This document shows, piece after piece, positions 1-9,400 of a DNA stretch of 64,000 nucleotides (within the stretch, counting starts at the first letter, position 1; each line of letters opens with the position of its first letter). Under the pieces are notes generated by a model, which was not told where the DNA came from, did no database searches, and was given only the letters and a program-made list of their open reading frames with translations. The position numbers and the translations under genes are program-made. The DNA comes from Streptomyces sp. NBC_01463. GTDB lineage: Bacteria > Actinomycetota > Actinomycetes > Streptomycetales > Streptomycetaceae. The stretch spans positions 8,742,001 to 8,806,000 of the forward strand of contig CP109468.1 in the NCBI GenBank assembly GCA_036227345.1. The letters are read 5' to 3'.

Positions 1-315
1 CCGCCCTGCCGTCCGCGCTGCTTCATTTGCCCTGCCCGGTGCCCGGCGGGAGTGTGCCTGATCGTGGGCGCGCAGATCGGAGCCGCATTCGCGGGCGCGC
101 GGATCGGAGTCCGTAGCCGCGGGATGCCGCATCAGCCCGCTCGGCACACGTATGACCACCCGGCGGGCGCCACTTGCTCCGTGCGGTGACTCCCTGCCGT
201 AGGTGTGCGCCGGTCCGAAGGCGCTCCGGAATCTTTTCTCCCCACCCCCTTGCTCTGCGGCTTTCCAATATCGATACTGCCGGTTACGTAATCAAGTCGA
301 TTGTGGGAGGAACCC
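1..315. other. Upstream region of the dioxygenase operon; no gene seen
   Basis: No convincing coding region is visible; the open frames here on both strands lack family signatures and ribosome sites. An imperfect 21-bp direct repeat built on GGGCGCGC(A/G)GATCGGAG occurs at 62-82 and 89-109. A short palindrome TTACGTAA at 284-291 lies just before the Shine-Dalgarno of the first gene and could be part of an operator or promoter. The regulator of the operon, if local, is outside the window. Confidence 0.5.
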
Positions 316-1245
316 ATGGCCGCCAGCGCCACCACCGATGGTCCGAAGCCCGTACTCGACAAGCCGCTGATGCGCTACGGCCGCCGGACACTGGACCGGC
401 TCGCACCGGGTGCCGAGACGCCGCAGTACCGCGTCCTCGGCATCAGCCCGCTCACCCCGCACATCGGAGCGGAGGTCAGCGGTGTCGATCTGTCCCGGCC
501 GATCGACGAGGCGCTCGCCGAGGAACTGCGCCAGGCTTTGCTCGAATGGAAGGTGATCTTCTTCCGGGGGCAGACGGGGCTGGAGCCGCAGCACCACCTG
601 GACCTGGCCGCGGTCTGGGGGCCGCCGGAGGCCAACCCGTTCTTCCCGAAGGCCGAGACGGCCGGGGTGTCACGGCTCGCGAAGGACGCCATGGCCGTGG
701 GCAACGAGAACATCTGGCACAGCGACCATTCCTTCATGGCCGCGCCCGCCCTCGGCTCGGTCCTGCGCTCCGTCGAGGTGCCCGCCGCCGGGGGCGACAC
801 GATGTGGGCCGACATGGGTGCCGCGTACGACAACCTCTCCGACGGGATGAAGGCACGGATCGACAGCCTCACCGCCGTGCACGACTGGGTGCCCAGTTGG
901 GGTTCGACCATGACCGAGGAGCAGATCGCGCACTTCCGCGAGAGCCTCCCGCCGGTCGAGCACCCGATCGTGGTGCGCCACCCGCGCAGTGGTCGCAAGC
1001 TCCTCTACGTCAACGAGCCCTTCACCACGCGCATCGTGGGCCTGTCCGACGCCGAGAGCCGGGAGCTTCTCGATGAGCTGGTCCTCCAGGCACGCGTCCC
1101 GGAGTTCCAGGTCCGCTTCCACTGGGAGCAGGACTCCGTGGCGATCTGGGACAACATCGCCACCCAGCACTACGCGATCAGCGACTACTACCCGCAGCGC
1201 CGGGTGATGGAGCGCATCGCCGTCGCCGGAGTACCGCTGTCCTGA
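316..1245 (+). CDS. TauD/TfdA-family alpha-ketoglutarate-dependent dioxygenase
   Basis: 309-residue cytoplasmic non-heme Fe(II) oxygenase of the TauD/TfdA family. Members couple decarboxylation of alpha-ketoglutarate to hydroxylation of a substrate such as taurine, 2,4-D or an alkyl sulfate. The iron-binding triad is visible: His135 and Asp137 in WHSDHSF, and distal His285 in ATQHYAISDY, followed by the co-substrate arginine region PQRRVMERI near residue 296. Length fits the family (280-320). I chose ATG 316 because GGGAGGAACCC sits directly before it; an in-frame TTG 15 bases upstream has no ribosome site. It is first in a run with an MFS transporter, an aldehyde dehydrogenase and an acyl-CoA ligase, so the product is probably an aldehyde that is oxidised and activated to a CoA ester. 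The real substrate cannot be read from sequence. Confidence 0.9.
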   Translation: MAASATTDGPKPVLDKPLMRYGRRTLDRLAPGAETPQYRVLGISPLTPHIGAEVSGVDLSRPIDEALAEELRQALLEWKVIFFRGQTGLEPQHHLDLAAVWGPPEANPFFPKAETAGVSRLAKDAMAVGNENIWHSDHSFMAAPALGSVLRSVEVPAAGGDTMWADMGAAYDNLSDGMKARIDSLTAVHDWVPSWGSTMTEEQIAHFRESLPPVEHPIVVRHPRSGRKLLYVNEPFTTRIVGLSDAESRELLDELVLQARVPEFQVRFHWEQDSVAIWDNIATQHYAISDYYPQRRVMERIAVAGVPLS

Positions 1246-1394
1246 AGCGTTGAAGCGCCGCAGCCCTGAGCCGAGGTCCGCGCGCCCGGGCCCTCTTCGC
1301 GCGGACCGCCGGCCGGGCTGCCGTTCCCCGCGGCACAGCCGCATTTGGTCCCCACCACTCGTCCATACCCCGCCCGCCCCCGCACGGAGGACCC

Positions 1395-2714
1395 ATGAGC
1401 ACGGCACCGACTATGTCCCAGAAGTCCTCCTCCGGGGCCCCGGACCGCCCCCACGGCGGGGGCGGCAGAGCGTGGACCGTGACCGCGCTGCTGGTGGTCT
1501 TCATGATGGTCAACTTCGCCGACAAGTCCGTACTCGGTCTCGCGGCGGACGAGATCCGGGCTGACCTCCATCTGAGCGCCACTCAGTTCGGCCTCGCCAA
1601 CAGTGCGTTCTTCCTGCTCTTCTCGCTCTCGGCCGTCGTCGTCGGCCTCGTCGCCGACCGGGTGTCGCCCAGACTGCTGCTCCTGGTGATGGCCGTTCTG
1701 TGGTCGGTGGCCCAGGCGCCCGCGGCGTTCGGCGGCGGCCTCGCCGTACTGATCACCTCACGGGTGGTCCTCGGGGCCGCGGAGGGGCCGGCCTTTCCCG
1801 TGGCCCAGCAGGCGACGCTGGCCTGGTTTCCCAACCACCGGCGCAATCTGCCCGGCGCCCTGATCACCCTCGGTGTGACGCTCGGCGTCATCGTCTCCGC
1901 CCCCGGCCTGTCCTGGGTCATCCAGCACCACGGCTGGCGAGCGGCCTTGTGGGTTCTCGCGGGGGCCGGTCTCGTATGGGCCCTGGCCTGGAAGGCCTTC
2001 GGAGCGGACGGCCGTCATGGAGCGGGCGCCGGGCAGACGCGGGCGATTCCGGGGGACGGGGCTCCGACCGCCGTTCCGTCGGCTGTTCCGTACAGGCGGA
2101 TCTTTGCCACACGTACCTGGATCGGAGCCACGCTCGCCTACTTCACCAGCTACTGGTCGGTGGCGCTGATGCTGGTCTGGCTGCCGTCCTACCTGCGCAA
2201 CGCTCTCGGGCACCCGGCACACACGGCGGCCCTCCTCGTCGTCGCCCCCTGGGCGATCGGTGCCGTGGCCCTGCTCGCGCAGGCCGGCATCACCGGTCGG
2301 CTCATGCGACGTGGTGTCAGCAGCCGCCGGGCGCGCGGCTGGGTCGGCGGTTGGCTCCTCGCTGTGGGCGCCGCCTGCCTGCTGGCCCAGACGCTGGTGG
2401 ACGGCTCCGACGGGAAGACCGTGCTCGTGGCCCTGGGCTTCGGCCTCGGAGGGTCCTACGCGACGGTCGCCGCGACCACGGTGGCCGAGATCGCCCCCGC
2501 CGGCCGGAGCGGCGGGTCGCTCGGTGCCATGAACGCGGTCGTCACGGCCGCCGGTCTCGCCGCACCCGCCGTCGTCGGTGCGCTGGTCGACGCCCAGGGC
2601 AACAACGGCTACCACCTCGCCGTCACGTTCTCGGGAGTGCTGCTCGTGATCGGTGCCGCGGCCTCCTTCCTCCTGATCGACCCGGCCCGCGACATCGTCC
2701 GGCTGAGCCGTTGA
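1395..2714 (+). CDS. MFS transporter
   Basis: 439-residue integral membrane protein of the major facilitator superfamily with about 12 hydrophobic segments. The first helix region carries NFADKSVLGLAADEI, as in MFS members that take up organic anions (ACS-like), and GLVADRVSPR matches the loop 2-3 signature. A hydrophilic stretch around residues 205-235 would be the central cytoplasmic loop. ATG 1395 is preceded by CACGGAGGACCC. The gene lies 149 bp after the dioxygenase and 70 bp before the aldehyde dehydrogenase, on the same strand, so it probably imports the substrate of that pathway. Direction of transport and substrate are inferred only from context. Confidence 0.88.
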   Translation: MSTAPTMSQKSSSGAPDRPHGGGGRAWTVTALLVVFMMVNFADKSVLGLAADEIRADLHLSATQFGLANSAFFLLFSLSAVVVGLVADRVSPRLLLLVMAVLWSVAQAPAAFGGGLAVLITSRVVLGAAEGPAFPVAQQATLAWFPNHRRNLPGALITLGVTLGVIVSAPGLSWVIQHHGWRAALWVLAGAGLVWALAWKAFGADGRHGAGAGQTRAIPGDGAPTAVPSAVPYRRIFATRTWIGATLAYFTSYWSVALMLVWLPSYLRNALGHPAHTAALLVVAPWAIGAVALLAQAGITGRLMRRGVSSRRARGWVGGWLLAVGAACLLAQTLVDGSDGKTVLVALGFGLGGSYATVAATTVAEIAPAGRSGGSLGAMNAVVTAAGLAAPAVVGALVDAQGNNGYHLAVTFSGVLLVIGAAASFLLIDPARDIVRLSR

Positions 2715-2784
2715 CCCGCCTCTGCCGCACCCGGGCCGGCGACGTGCCGGCCCGGCCAACCACCCCCCGTCGAGGAGTAGTTCT

Positions 2785-4497
2785 GTGAGCGTCATACCGG
2801 TACCCGACACCGCACCGCTGGACCTGGCCGTGACCTCGCTGCGCGACGGCATGGACGCCTGGGCCGGAACCGGGACCGCCGAGCGCATCGCTCTGCTGGA
2901 ACGGCTGCTGCCCCGCATCGCCGACGGTGCCCCGGCCATGGTCGCCGACGCGGCACGGGCCAAGGGATACGAAGCGACCTCGGCCTCGGCCGCCGAGGAC
3001 TGGGTGGCCGCGCCCTGGGCCCTGGCCCAGACGGTGAGCGCCTACCTCCACGTGCTGCGCAGGCTGTCCGACGGGCTGGACCCCGTACCCGCCCGGGCCG
3101 TCCGGGAGCGGGACGGCCGTACCGTGGTCGACGTCTTCCCCGCCACCGGGGCGGACCGACTGCTGCTCAGCGGCTTCACCGCACAGGTGTGGACACTGCC
3201 GGGCACCACCCGCGAGGAGGTGCTCGCCAAGGCGGCGGGCGCGTACCGGGGCCGCCCCGGAACTCCCGGCGTCGCCCTGGTGCTGGGGGCCGGGAACGTA
3301 GCGGCCATCACCCCGCTCGACATCCTGCACAAGCTCTACCTGGACAACCAGGTCGTCATCGCGAAGATGAACCCGGTCAACTCCTACCTCCGGCCGCACT
3401 TCGAGGCGGTGTTCGCGGAGTTCGTGGACCGTGGCTGGGTCCGGTTCGTGGACGGTGGGGCCGCCGAGGGTGCGTACCTGACCTCGCACGACGGTGTCGA
3501 CACCATCCACGTCACGGGGAGCGAGCGCACGCACGACGCCATCGTCTGGGGCACGGACGAGCAGGCCGCGCGGCGCCGGCGCGACGACACACCCCTGAAC
3601 GGCAAGCCGTTCACCAGCGAACTCGGGGGAGTCAGCCCGTGCATCGTCACCCCTGGGCCGTGGAGCGACGCGGACCTGCGCTTCCAGGCGGAGCACATCG
3701 TCACCAGCAAGATGAACAACTCCGGTCACAACTGCGTCGCCAGTCAGATCCTCGTCGTGCCCAGGGACTGGGACGGCACCGAGCGACTCCTCGACGAGAT
3801 CCGCGGTGTACTGCGCCGGCTCCCGTCCCGCCCCGACTACTACCCGGGAGCGGCCGGCCGACTGAGGGCGGTCGTCGACGCCCACCCCGGGGCCGAGGTC
3901 CTCGCCGGCAAGGCGAACGGGGTGCTCGTGGCGGACATCACCGGGGCCGACGACCCGATGCTCACCGACGAGGTGTTCGCCAGTGCCCTCGGAGTCGTAC
4001 GGATGGAGGGGAAGGACCCGGCCGAGTTCCTGCGCAGGGCGACGGACTTCGCGAACGAGACCCTGCCGGGCACACTCGGCGCCACCCTGCTGGTCCACCC
4101 CCGGACCGAGCGCGCGCACCGCGGCGCCGTGAACGCCGCCATCGCCGAACTGCGGTACGGAACCCTCGGGGTGAACTGCTGGTCGGCCTTCGGTTTCCTC
4201 CTCGGCTACACCCCGTGGGGCGCGTTCCCGGGGCACACGCGGCGGGACATCGGCAGCGGCATCGGCTTCGTGCACAACGCCTTCATGCTGGAGGACGTGG
4301 AGAAGACGGTGCTCCGGGCCCCGTTCGCGCCGTCGCCGCGCGGCCTCTTCGCCGGGTCGCCCTCGCTCTCTCCGCGCCCGCCCTACTTCGTCACCAACCG
4401 CACCGGCCGCACGACCATGCGGCGGCTCACCGGTTTCACCGCCGAGCCGAAACTGTCGAAGCTGCCCGGCATCCTCCTCTCCGCGCTGCGCGGCTGA
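2785..4497 (+). CDS. Aldehyde dehydrogenase family protein
   Basis: 570-residue NAD(P)-dependent aldehyde dehydrogenase-superfamily enzyme, longer than the usual 480-500. The general base Glu279 lies in SELGGVSP and the nucleophile Cys317 in NNSGHNCVASQ. The nucleotide-binding fold is seen at VALVLGAGNVAAI and VTGSERTHDAI. The extra length is mainly a C-terminal extension after residue 490 and an extended N-terminal region. GTG 2785 follows GAGGAGTAGTTCT. It lies between the MFS transporter and the acyl-CoA ligase, so the inferred role is oxidation of the aldehyde made by the dioxygenase to an acid that the ligase then activates. An acyl-reductase-like role is possible but less likely. Confidence 0.87.
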   Translation: MSVIPVPDTAPLDLAVTSLRDGMDAWAGTGTAERIALLERLLPRIADGAPAMVADAARAKGYEATSASAAEDWVAAPWALAQTVSAYLHVLRRLSDGLDPVPARAVRERDGRTVVDVFPATGADRLLLSGFTAQVWTLPGTTREEVLAKAAGAYRGRPGTPGVALVLGAGNVAAITPLDILHKLYLDNQVVIAKMNPVNSYLRPHFEAVFAEFVDRGWVRFVDGGAAEGAYLTSHDGVDTIHVTGSERTHDAIVWGTDEQAARRRRDDTPLNGKPFTSELGGVSPCIVTPGPWSDADLRFQAEHIVTSKMNNSGHNCVASQILVVPRDWDGTERLLDEIRGVLRRLPSRPDYYPGAAGRLRAVVDAHPGAEVLAGKANGVLVADITGADDPMLTDEVFASALGVVRMEGKDPAEFLRRATDFANETLPGTLGATLLVHPRTERAHRGAVNAAIAELRYGTLGVNCWSAFGFLLGYTPWGAFPGHTRRDIGSGIGFVHNAFMLEDVEKTVLRAPFAPSPRGLFAGSPSLSPRPPYFVTNRTGRTTMRRLTGFTAEPKLSKLPGILLSALRG

Positions 4498-4614
4498 GCC
4501 TGCCCATGGTTCCCTCGGCGGCACCCCGGACCGCCTTGTCCCCACCCGCCCACGCCGTACGACCGGCGCATCGGAACCTCTCGCCCTACGCACCCACCAG
4601 AACAGGACCCCTCA

Positions 4615-6102
4615 GTGAACCTTGCCGACGCTCTCGCCCGGACCGCCGCGGAACACGGCCCCCGCACCGCGGTGGAACTCGGCGACGCCTCACTCACCTA
4701 CACCGAGCTCGACACCCTGGCCGGCCGGGCTGCCGCACTGCTCGGCGACCACGGCATCGCAGCCGGCGACCGGGTGGCGGTCATGCTGCCGAACCTGCTC
4801 GAATTTCCTGTGCTCTACTACGCGACGCTGCGGGCCGGAGCAGTCGTCGTCCCCATGAACCCGCTGCTCAAGCCCCGGGAGATCGCGCACCATCTGCGGG
4901 ACTCCGGCGCTTCGCTGGTCTTCGCCCACGCGTCGCTCTCCGCCACGGTGGCCGCGGGCGCGGAGGCCGCCGGATCGGACGCGGTGGTCGTACCTGTCGC
5001 CGAGGGCTCCCTCCCCGAGCTGCTCGCCGGCCACACCGAACCCCTCACCACGTCCAGGGGTGCGGACGGGGACACGGCCGTGATCCTCTACACCTCGGGA
5101 ACGACGGGCCTTCCCAAGGGTGCGGAACTGACGCACGACAACATCGGCCGCAACTCCGGGACGGCCGCCCGCACGTTGTTCCACCTCACGCCCGATGACG
5201 TACTGCTGGGCGGCCTGCCCCTCTTCCACGCGTTCGGCCAGGTCGTCGCGATGAACACCGCGGTCGCCGTCGGCGCCCGTCTGGTCCTGCTGCACCGTTT
5301 CGAACCCGTCGCGGCGCTGCGGGTCATCGCGGAGCGGGGCGTCACCGTCTTCGCCGGTGTGCCGACCATGTACGCCGCCATGCTCACCGCCGGCCGCCGC
5401 CAGCCCGGTGCTCATGACACCTCGTCCCTGCGGCTCTGTCTGTCCGGCGGCGCGTCCCTGCCCGTCGAGGTGTTGCACGACTTCGGCGAGATCTTCGGCT
5501 GCCCCGTGCTGGAGGGATACGGCATGTCGGAGACCTCGCCCATCGCCTCCTTCAACCACCTCGACCGGCCCCGTAGGCCCGGCTCCGTCGGAACCCCCAT
5601 CGAGGGCGTCGAGATGCGCCTCGACGACGCCGTCGGCGGCGTCGGCGAACTCTGCGTCCGCGGCCACAACGTGATGAAGGGCTACTGGGACCGGCCCGAC
5701 GCCACCGCTGAGGCCCTCAGGGACGGCTGGCTGTACACGGGTGACCTCGCCCGGGTCGACGAGGACGGTTTCTACTACATCGTCGACCGGAAGAAGGACC
5801 TCGTCATCCGGGGCGGGTTCAACGTCTACCCCCGGGAGATCGAGGAGGTCCTGTACGAGCACCCCGCCGTCGCCGAGGCCGCGGTGGTGGGCCTTCCGCA
5901 TGAGACGCTCGGCGAGGAGATCGGTGCGGCCGTCGCCCTCCGCCCCGGTGCCGAGGCGGCGACTCCCGAGGAGATCCTGGAGTTCGTCAAGGGCCAGGTC
6001 GCGGCGTACAAGTACCCCCGCGTCGTCTGGGTGGTCGCCGACCTGCCCAAGGGCGCCACCGGCAAGATCCTCAAGCGTGAGGTTGCGGCCACCCGCCCCT
6101 GA
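4615..6102 (+). CDS. Acyl-CoA ligase (AMP-binding, fatty acid-CoA ligase type)
   Basis: 495-residue member of the ANL adenylating family: acid + ATP + CoA gives acyl-CoA + AMP + PPi. The P-loop TSGTTGLPKG begins near residue 160. Motif EGYGMSETSP, the hinge DGWLYTGDL and DRKKDLVIRGGFNVYPREIEE follow, and the catalytic lysine lies in PKGATGKILKRE at the C terminus. Length and motif order are those of long/medium-chain fatty acid-CoA ligases. GTG 4615 is used; the ribosome site before it is weak. It is last in the operon and is followed by a hairpin at 6123-6154. It would feed the acid produced by the aldehyde dehydrogenase into beta-oxidation. Confidence 0.9.
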   Translation: MNLADALARTAAEHGPRTAVELGDASLTYTELDTLAGRAAALLGDHGIAAGDRVAVMLPNLLEFPVLYYATLRAGAVVVPMNPLLKPREIAHHLRDSGASLVFAHASLSATVAAGAEAAGSDAVVVPVAEGSLPELLAGHTEPLTTSRGADGDTAVILYTSGTTGLPKGAELTHDNIGRNSGTAARTLFHLTPDDVLLGGLPLFHAFGQVVAMNTAVAVGARLVLLHRFEPVAALRVIAERGVTVFAGVPTMYAAMLTAGRRQPGAHDTSSLRLCLSGGASLPVEVLHDFGEIFGCPVLEGYGMSETSPIASFNHLDRPRRPGSVGTPIEGVEMRLDDAVGGVGELCVRGHNVMKGYWDRPDATAEALRDGWLYTGDLARVDEDGFYYIVDRKKDLVIRGGFNVYPREIEEVLYEHPAVAEAAVVGLPHETLGEEIGAAVALRPGAEAATPEEILEFVKGQVAAYKYPRVVWVVADLPKGATGKILKREVAATRP

Positions 6103-6122
6103 CCGCGCACCGGCACACCGTT

Positions 6123-6154
6123 GCCCCGTCCGCCGCCGAACCGGTGGACGGGGC
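6123..6154 (+). terminator. Hairpin after acyl-CoA ligase
   Basis: Perfect 9-bp arms GCCCCGTCC and GGACGGGGC around a 14-base loop, 20 bases after the stop codon. There is no U-tract, as is usual in Streptomyces. Confidence 0.5.
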
Positions 6155-6327
6155 GAGGCCGCCGAGGCCCTTTCCCGCCGGCGTCCTTAAGGCATGCCGG
6201 CAACCCGCCACCCCGGGCCCCTGCCCGCGGTCCGGCTTCGTCCCATGGACCTTCCGGGACGCAACCGCCCCCCCAGCCCCCTCGTCCCGCACGCCCGTCG
6301 GCCGGATCAGGACCGCCTCGCCGGTGA

Positions 6328-6359
6328 TGGCGGTTTGACGACACGTCGTGAAGCCGCCA
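6328..6359. promoter_or_regulatory. 32-bp double-palindrome operator, copy 1
   Basis: Reads TGGCG-GTTTG-ACGACACGTCGT-GAAGC-CGCCA. Outer arms TGGCG/CGCCA and inner arms ACGAC/GTCGT are both perfect inverted repeats about the same centre. It ends 84 bp before the start of the subtilase at 6444. Five other copies in this window share its geometry. Confidence 0.75.
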
Positions 6360-6443
6360 GCGGCGGCCCTTCCGTCTTGCTCCGCCACGCGCCGATGATC
6401 GTGCGAACGTCCCCGGCGCAGCCCAGAGCGGAGCAAGGCAGAG

Positions 6444-9400
6444 ATGACGCACGTCCCGGAACGAAGAGGCCTGTCCCTGGTGATGGCGGCCGCCGTCCTT
6501 GCCGCCGTGGCGGGCGCGGCACCCGCGGCCGTCGCCGCACCGAACCCGAGCTCCACGCAGAGCGCCGGCAGCGTGCTCGCCTCCCTGGACGGCCAGGAGC
6601 GAGAGGCACTGCACCGGATGGCCACCCTGGACCTGGGCGGACTCCACGTCACGGACAAGGCGCTGAAGTCCGCCGACCCCGTCGACGTCATCGTGCAACT
6701 GCGGACGCCGCCCGCCAGGACCGCCCGTCTGCTCGCCGCCGCCGAGGGGCGCAGCCTCAGCGAGACGGACGCGAGCGCCGCGGTCACCGAGGCCCAGAGT
6801 GCGTTCCGTGACGTGCTGAAGGACATGTTCCCCGCGAAGCAGGCGACCGCGGGGAAGTCCGGCCGGCAGTCCCAGGCGCCCCGGCTGCACCGCAGCTACA
6901 CCCACAGCTTCGACGGGGTCAGCCTCAGGCTGCCGGGTGACCGGGTCGCCGAGCTCCTCGACCACGCGGAGGTCGCCTCGGTGTGGCCCGACACAGCCGT
7001 GAAGGCGCTCTCCGACCCGGAGACCACCTCGGCGGGCAGCCAGGAGACCGGCAGCGCCGAGGACGGCGTGGCCCGCCTGCACGCCGAGGGCATCACCGGC
7101 AAGGGCGTCAAGGTCGGCATCATCGACACCGGCATCGACTACCGGCACCCCGACCTCAAGGGCGTGTACAAGGGCGGCTACGACTTCGTCGACGACGACG
7201 CCGACCCGATGGAGACCACGTACGAGGACTGGAAGGCCTCCGGCCAGGCCGAGACCAACGCCGGTTCCACGTACTACACCGAGCACGGCACCCACGTCGC
7301 CGGCATCATCGCCGGGCAGGGCGCCGACGCGAAGGCGCGCGCCGCGCACGGCGTCGCCCCCGACGCCTCCGTGCACGCCTACCGCGTTCTCGGTCCCTAC
7401 GGCAGCGGCAGTACCAGCAACATCCTCGCCGCCATGGACAAGGCGGCCGACGACGGCATGGACGTCGTCAACATGTCGCTGGGCGCCGCCATCAACGACC
7501 CGCTCAGCCCGCAGTCCATAGCCGCCGACAACCTGGTCCTCGCGGGCGTCACCACAGTCATCGCAGCCGGCAACAGCGGCCCCAATGCGGGCACCGTCGC
7601 CACGCCGGCCGCCGCCGCCCTCCCGCTGACGGTCGGCGCCCACTCCGAACCGCTGACCCTGCCCTCGTACAAGCTGAGCGCCGGATCGGTGACGGCGGAG
7701 GGTCGGCTGCTCGCCCAGCCCTACGGCGACGCCCTGGACAAGCTGACGGACGGCTCCCTCGACGTCGTCGACGTCGGCACCGGCACGGCCGCCGGCTACA
7801 CCGGCAAGGACGTCACGGGCAAGGCCGCCCTCGTCCGGCGCGGCGGCATTCCGCTGGACGAGAAGGTGCGGCGCGCACAGGACAAGGGCGCCGCGGCCGT
7901 TCTCCTCGTCAACGACAACGCCGCCGAAGGGCACATCCCGTTCTACATCGGTGAGAACCCGAACTACGTCCCGGCGTTCTCACTGACCGCAGCGGACGGC
8001 GCCGCGCTGATGGCGGCCGGTGCCGACGTCTCGTTCACGTCGGCCGGAACCTTCCGCCTCGGCGACGGGTCGCTGGCCGACTTCAGTTCGCGCGGCCCGG
8101 TCTACGGCAGCGCCGCCATCAAGCCCGAGGTCACCGCGCCGGGCGTCAGCGTCCTGTCGTCCGTCCCGGCCGACATCGTCGACCCGGCCGGCGGCGACTA
8201 CACCTACGCGTACGCCCGCCTCAGCGGAACCTCGATGGCCGCGCCGTACGTCGCCGGCACCGCCGCACTGATGCTCCAGCACGACCACCGACTGAGCCCC
8301 GACGACATCAAGACGGCACTGATGAACACGGCGACGCCGCTGCCCGGCGACGTCAGCGTGTTCGAGGCCGGTGCCGGAGCGGTCGACCCGTACGCGGCCG
8401 TGCACGCCACCACCGCCGTACAGGTCCCGGAGACCACCCCGCACGTCACGGTCGACGGCACGCAGACCGAAGTCGACGCCGTCACCGGCGCGTTGGACCT
8501 CGGTGTGCTGCCGGTGGGGCGTGCCACGAGCCTCAAGCGCACCCTGCGCGTGGTCAACGACAGCGGCAGGCCCGTCACGTACGACGTGCGCACGGCCTTC
8601 AGCCGAGGCTCCGGCGCTTCCGCGGACGCAGACGCCGCGCACATCACCCTGACCACCAGTGACCGGATCAAGGTCGGAGCCCACGGCAAGAAGTCCGTCG
8701 CCGCCGCCCTGCGCGTGCCCGCCGGAGCCCCGGCCGGCTACTACGAGGGCACGGTCACGCTGACACCGCGGAGCGGCAACGGGCTGCCCGCCCTCCACGT
8801 CCCGTTCGGCATGCGTGTCGCCGCCTCCGGGTTCGCGGAGGTCGACATGACCAAGTCCGTCATGTCGACGGGACGGGGTTCCGATGAGGGAGCCGTAGGG
8901 TCCGGCGCGGCCACCTTCAACCTGCGGATGGCCGGACAGCTGCGCAGCATCGACATCTTCCTCACCGACGCCGACGGCAAGGACCTCGGCTACGTCGGCG
9001 GCATCAACACCGTCGGTCTCACCGAGGGTGTCCTCTACGGCCCCGCGACGGTCGGTCCCTGGTACTTCCCGTCGACCGGTGACAAGGCCACCCCGTTCGA
9101 CCCGCGCGGCCGCTTCATCGACGACGGCCACTACAAGCTGCGCATCGTCGGCACGGACGCCGCCGGTGGCACCGACAGCGAACTGCGTGACGTGTACGTG
9201 GACTCGGAACTTCCCTCGTACCAGGACGCCTACGGAGCCTGGGACCCGGCCCACCCCACCGTCGTCGAACAGCCCGCCGACGCCACGACGTTCCCCGTGA
9301 CCGGCACTCTGCTGGACGCCCAGGCCGACGACATCCGCGATGCGGGCCTCGACATCGGCCAGAGCGACAACCGCCTGTACTACTCGCTCTACAGCCCGAA

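Larger units (their letters stand above)
6103..6443. other. 341-bp intergenic region: terminator, dyad operator, promoter
   Basis: No gene is seen. The region holds a GC-rich hairpin just after the acyl-CoA ligase, then the 32-bp dyad operator at 6328-6359, then a stretch that should contain the promoter of the first island subtilase. TTGCTC and GATGAT between 6385 and 6410 are possible but unconvincing -35/-10 elements. Confidence 0.5.

Noticed and set aside
62..109. GATCGGAG direct repeat as a possible CRISPR or attachment site
   Set aside because: Only two imperfect units with a very short spacer, and no tRNA or integrase nearby.
1..268. Short frames at the left edge of the window
   Set aside because: No ribosome sites or homology; composition matches non-coding GC-rich sequence with a short direct repeat.
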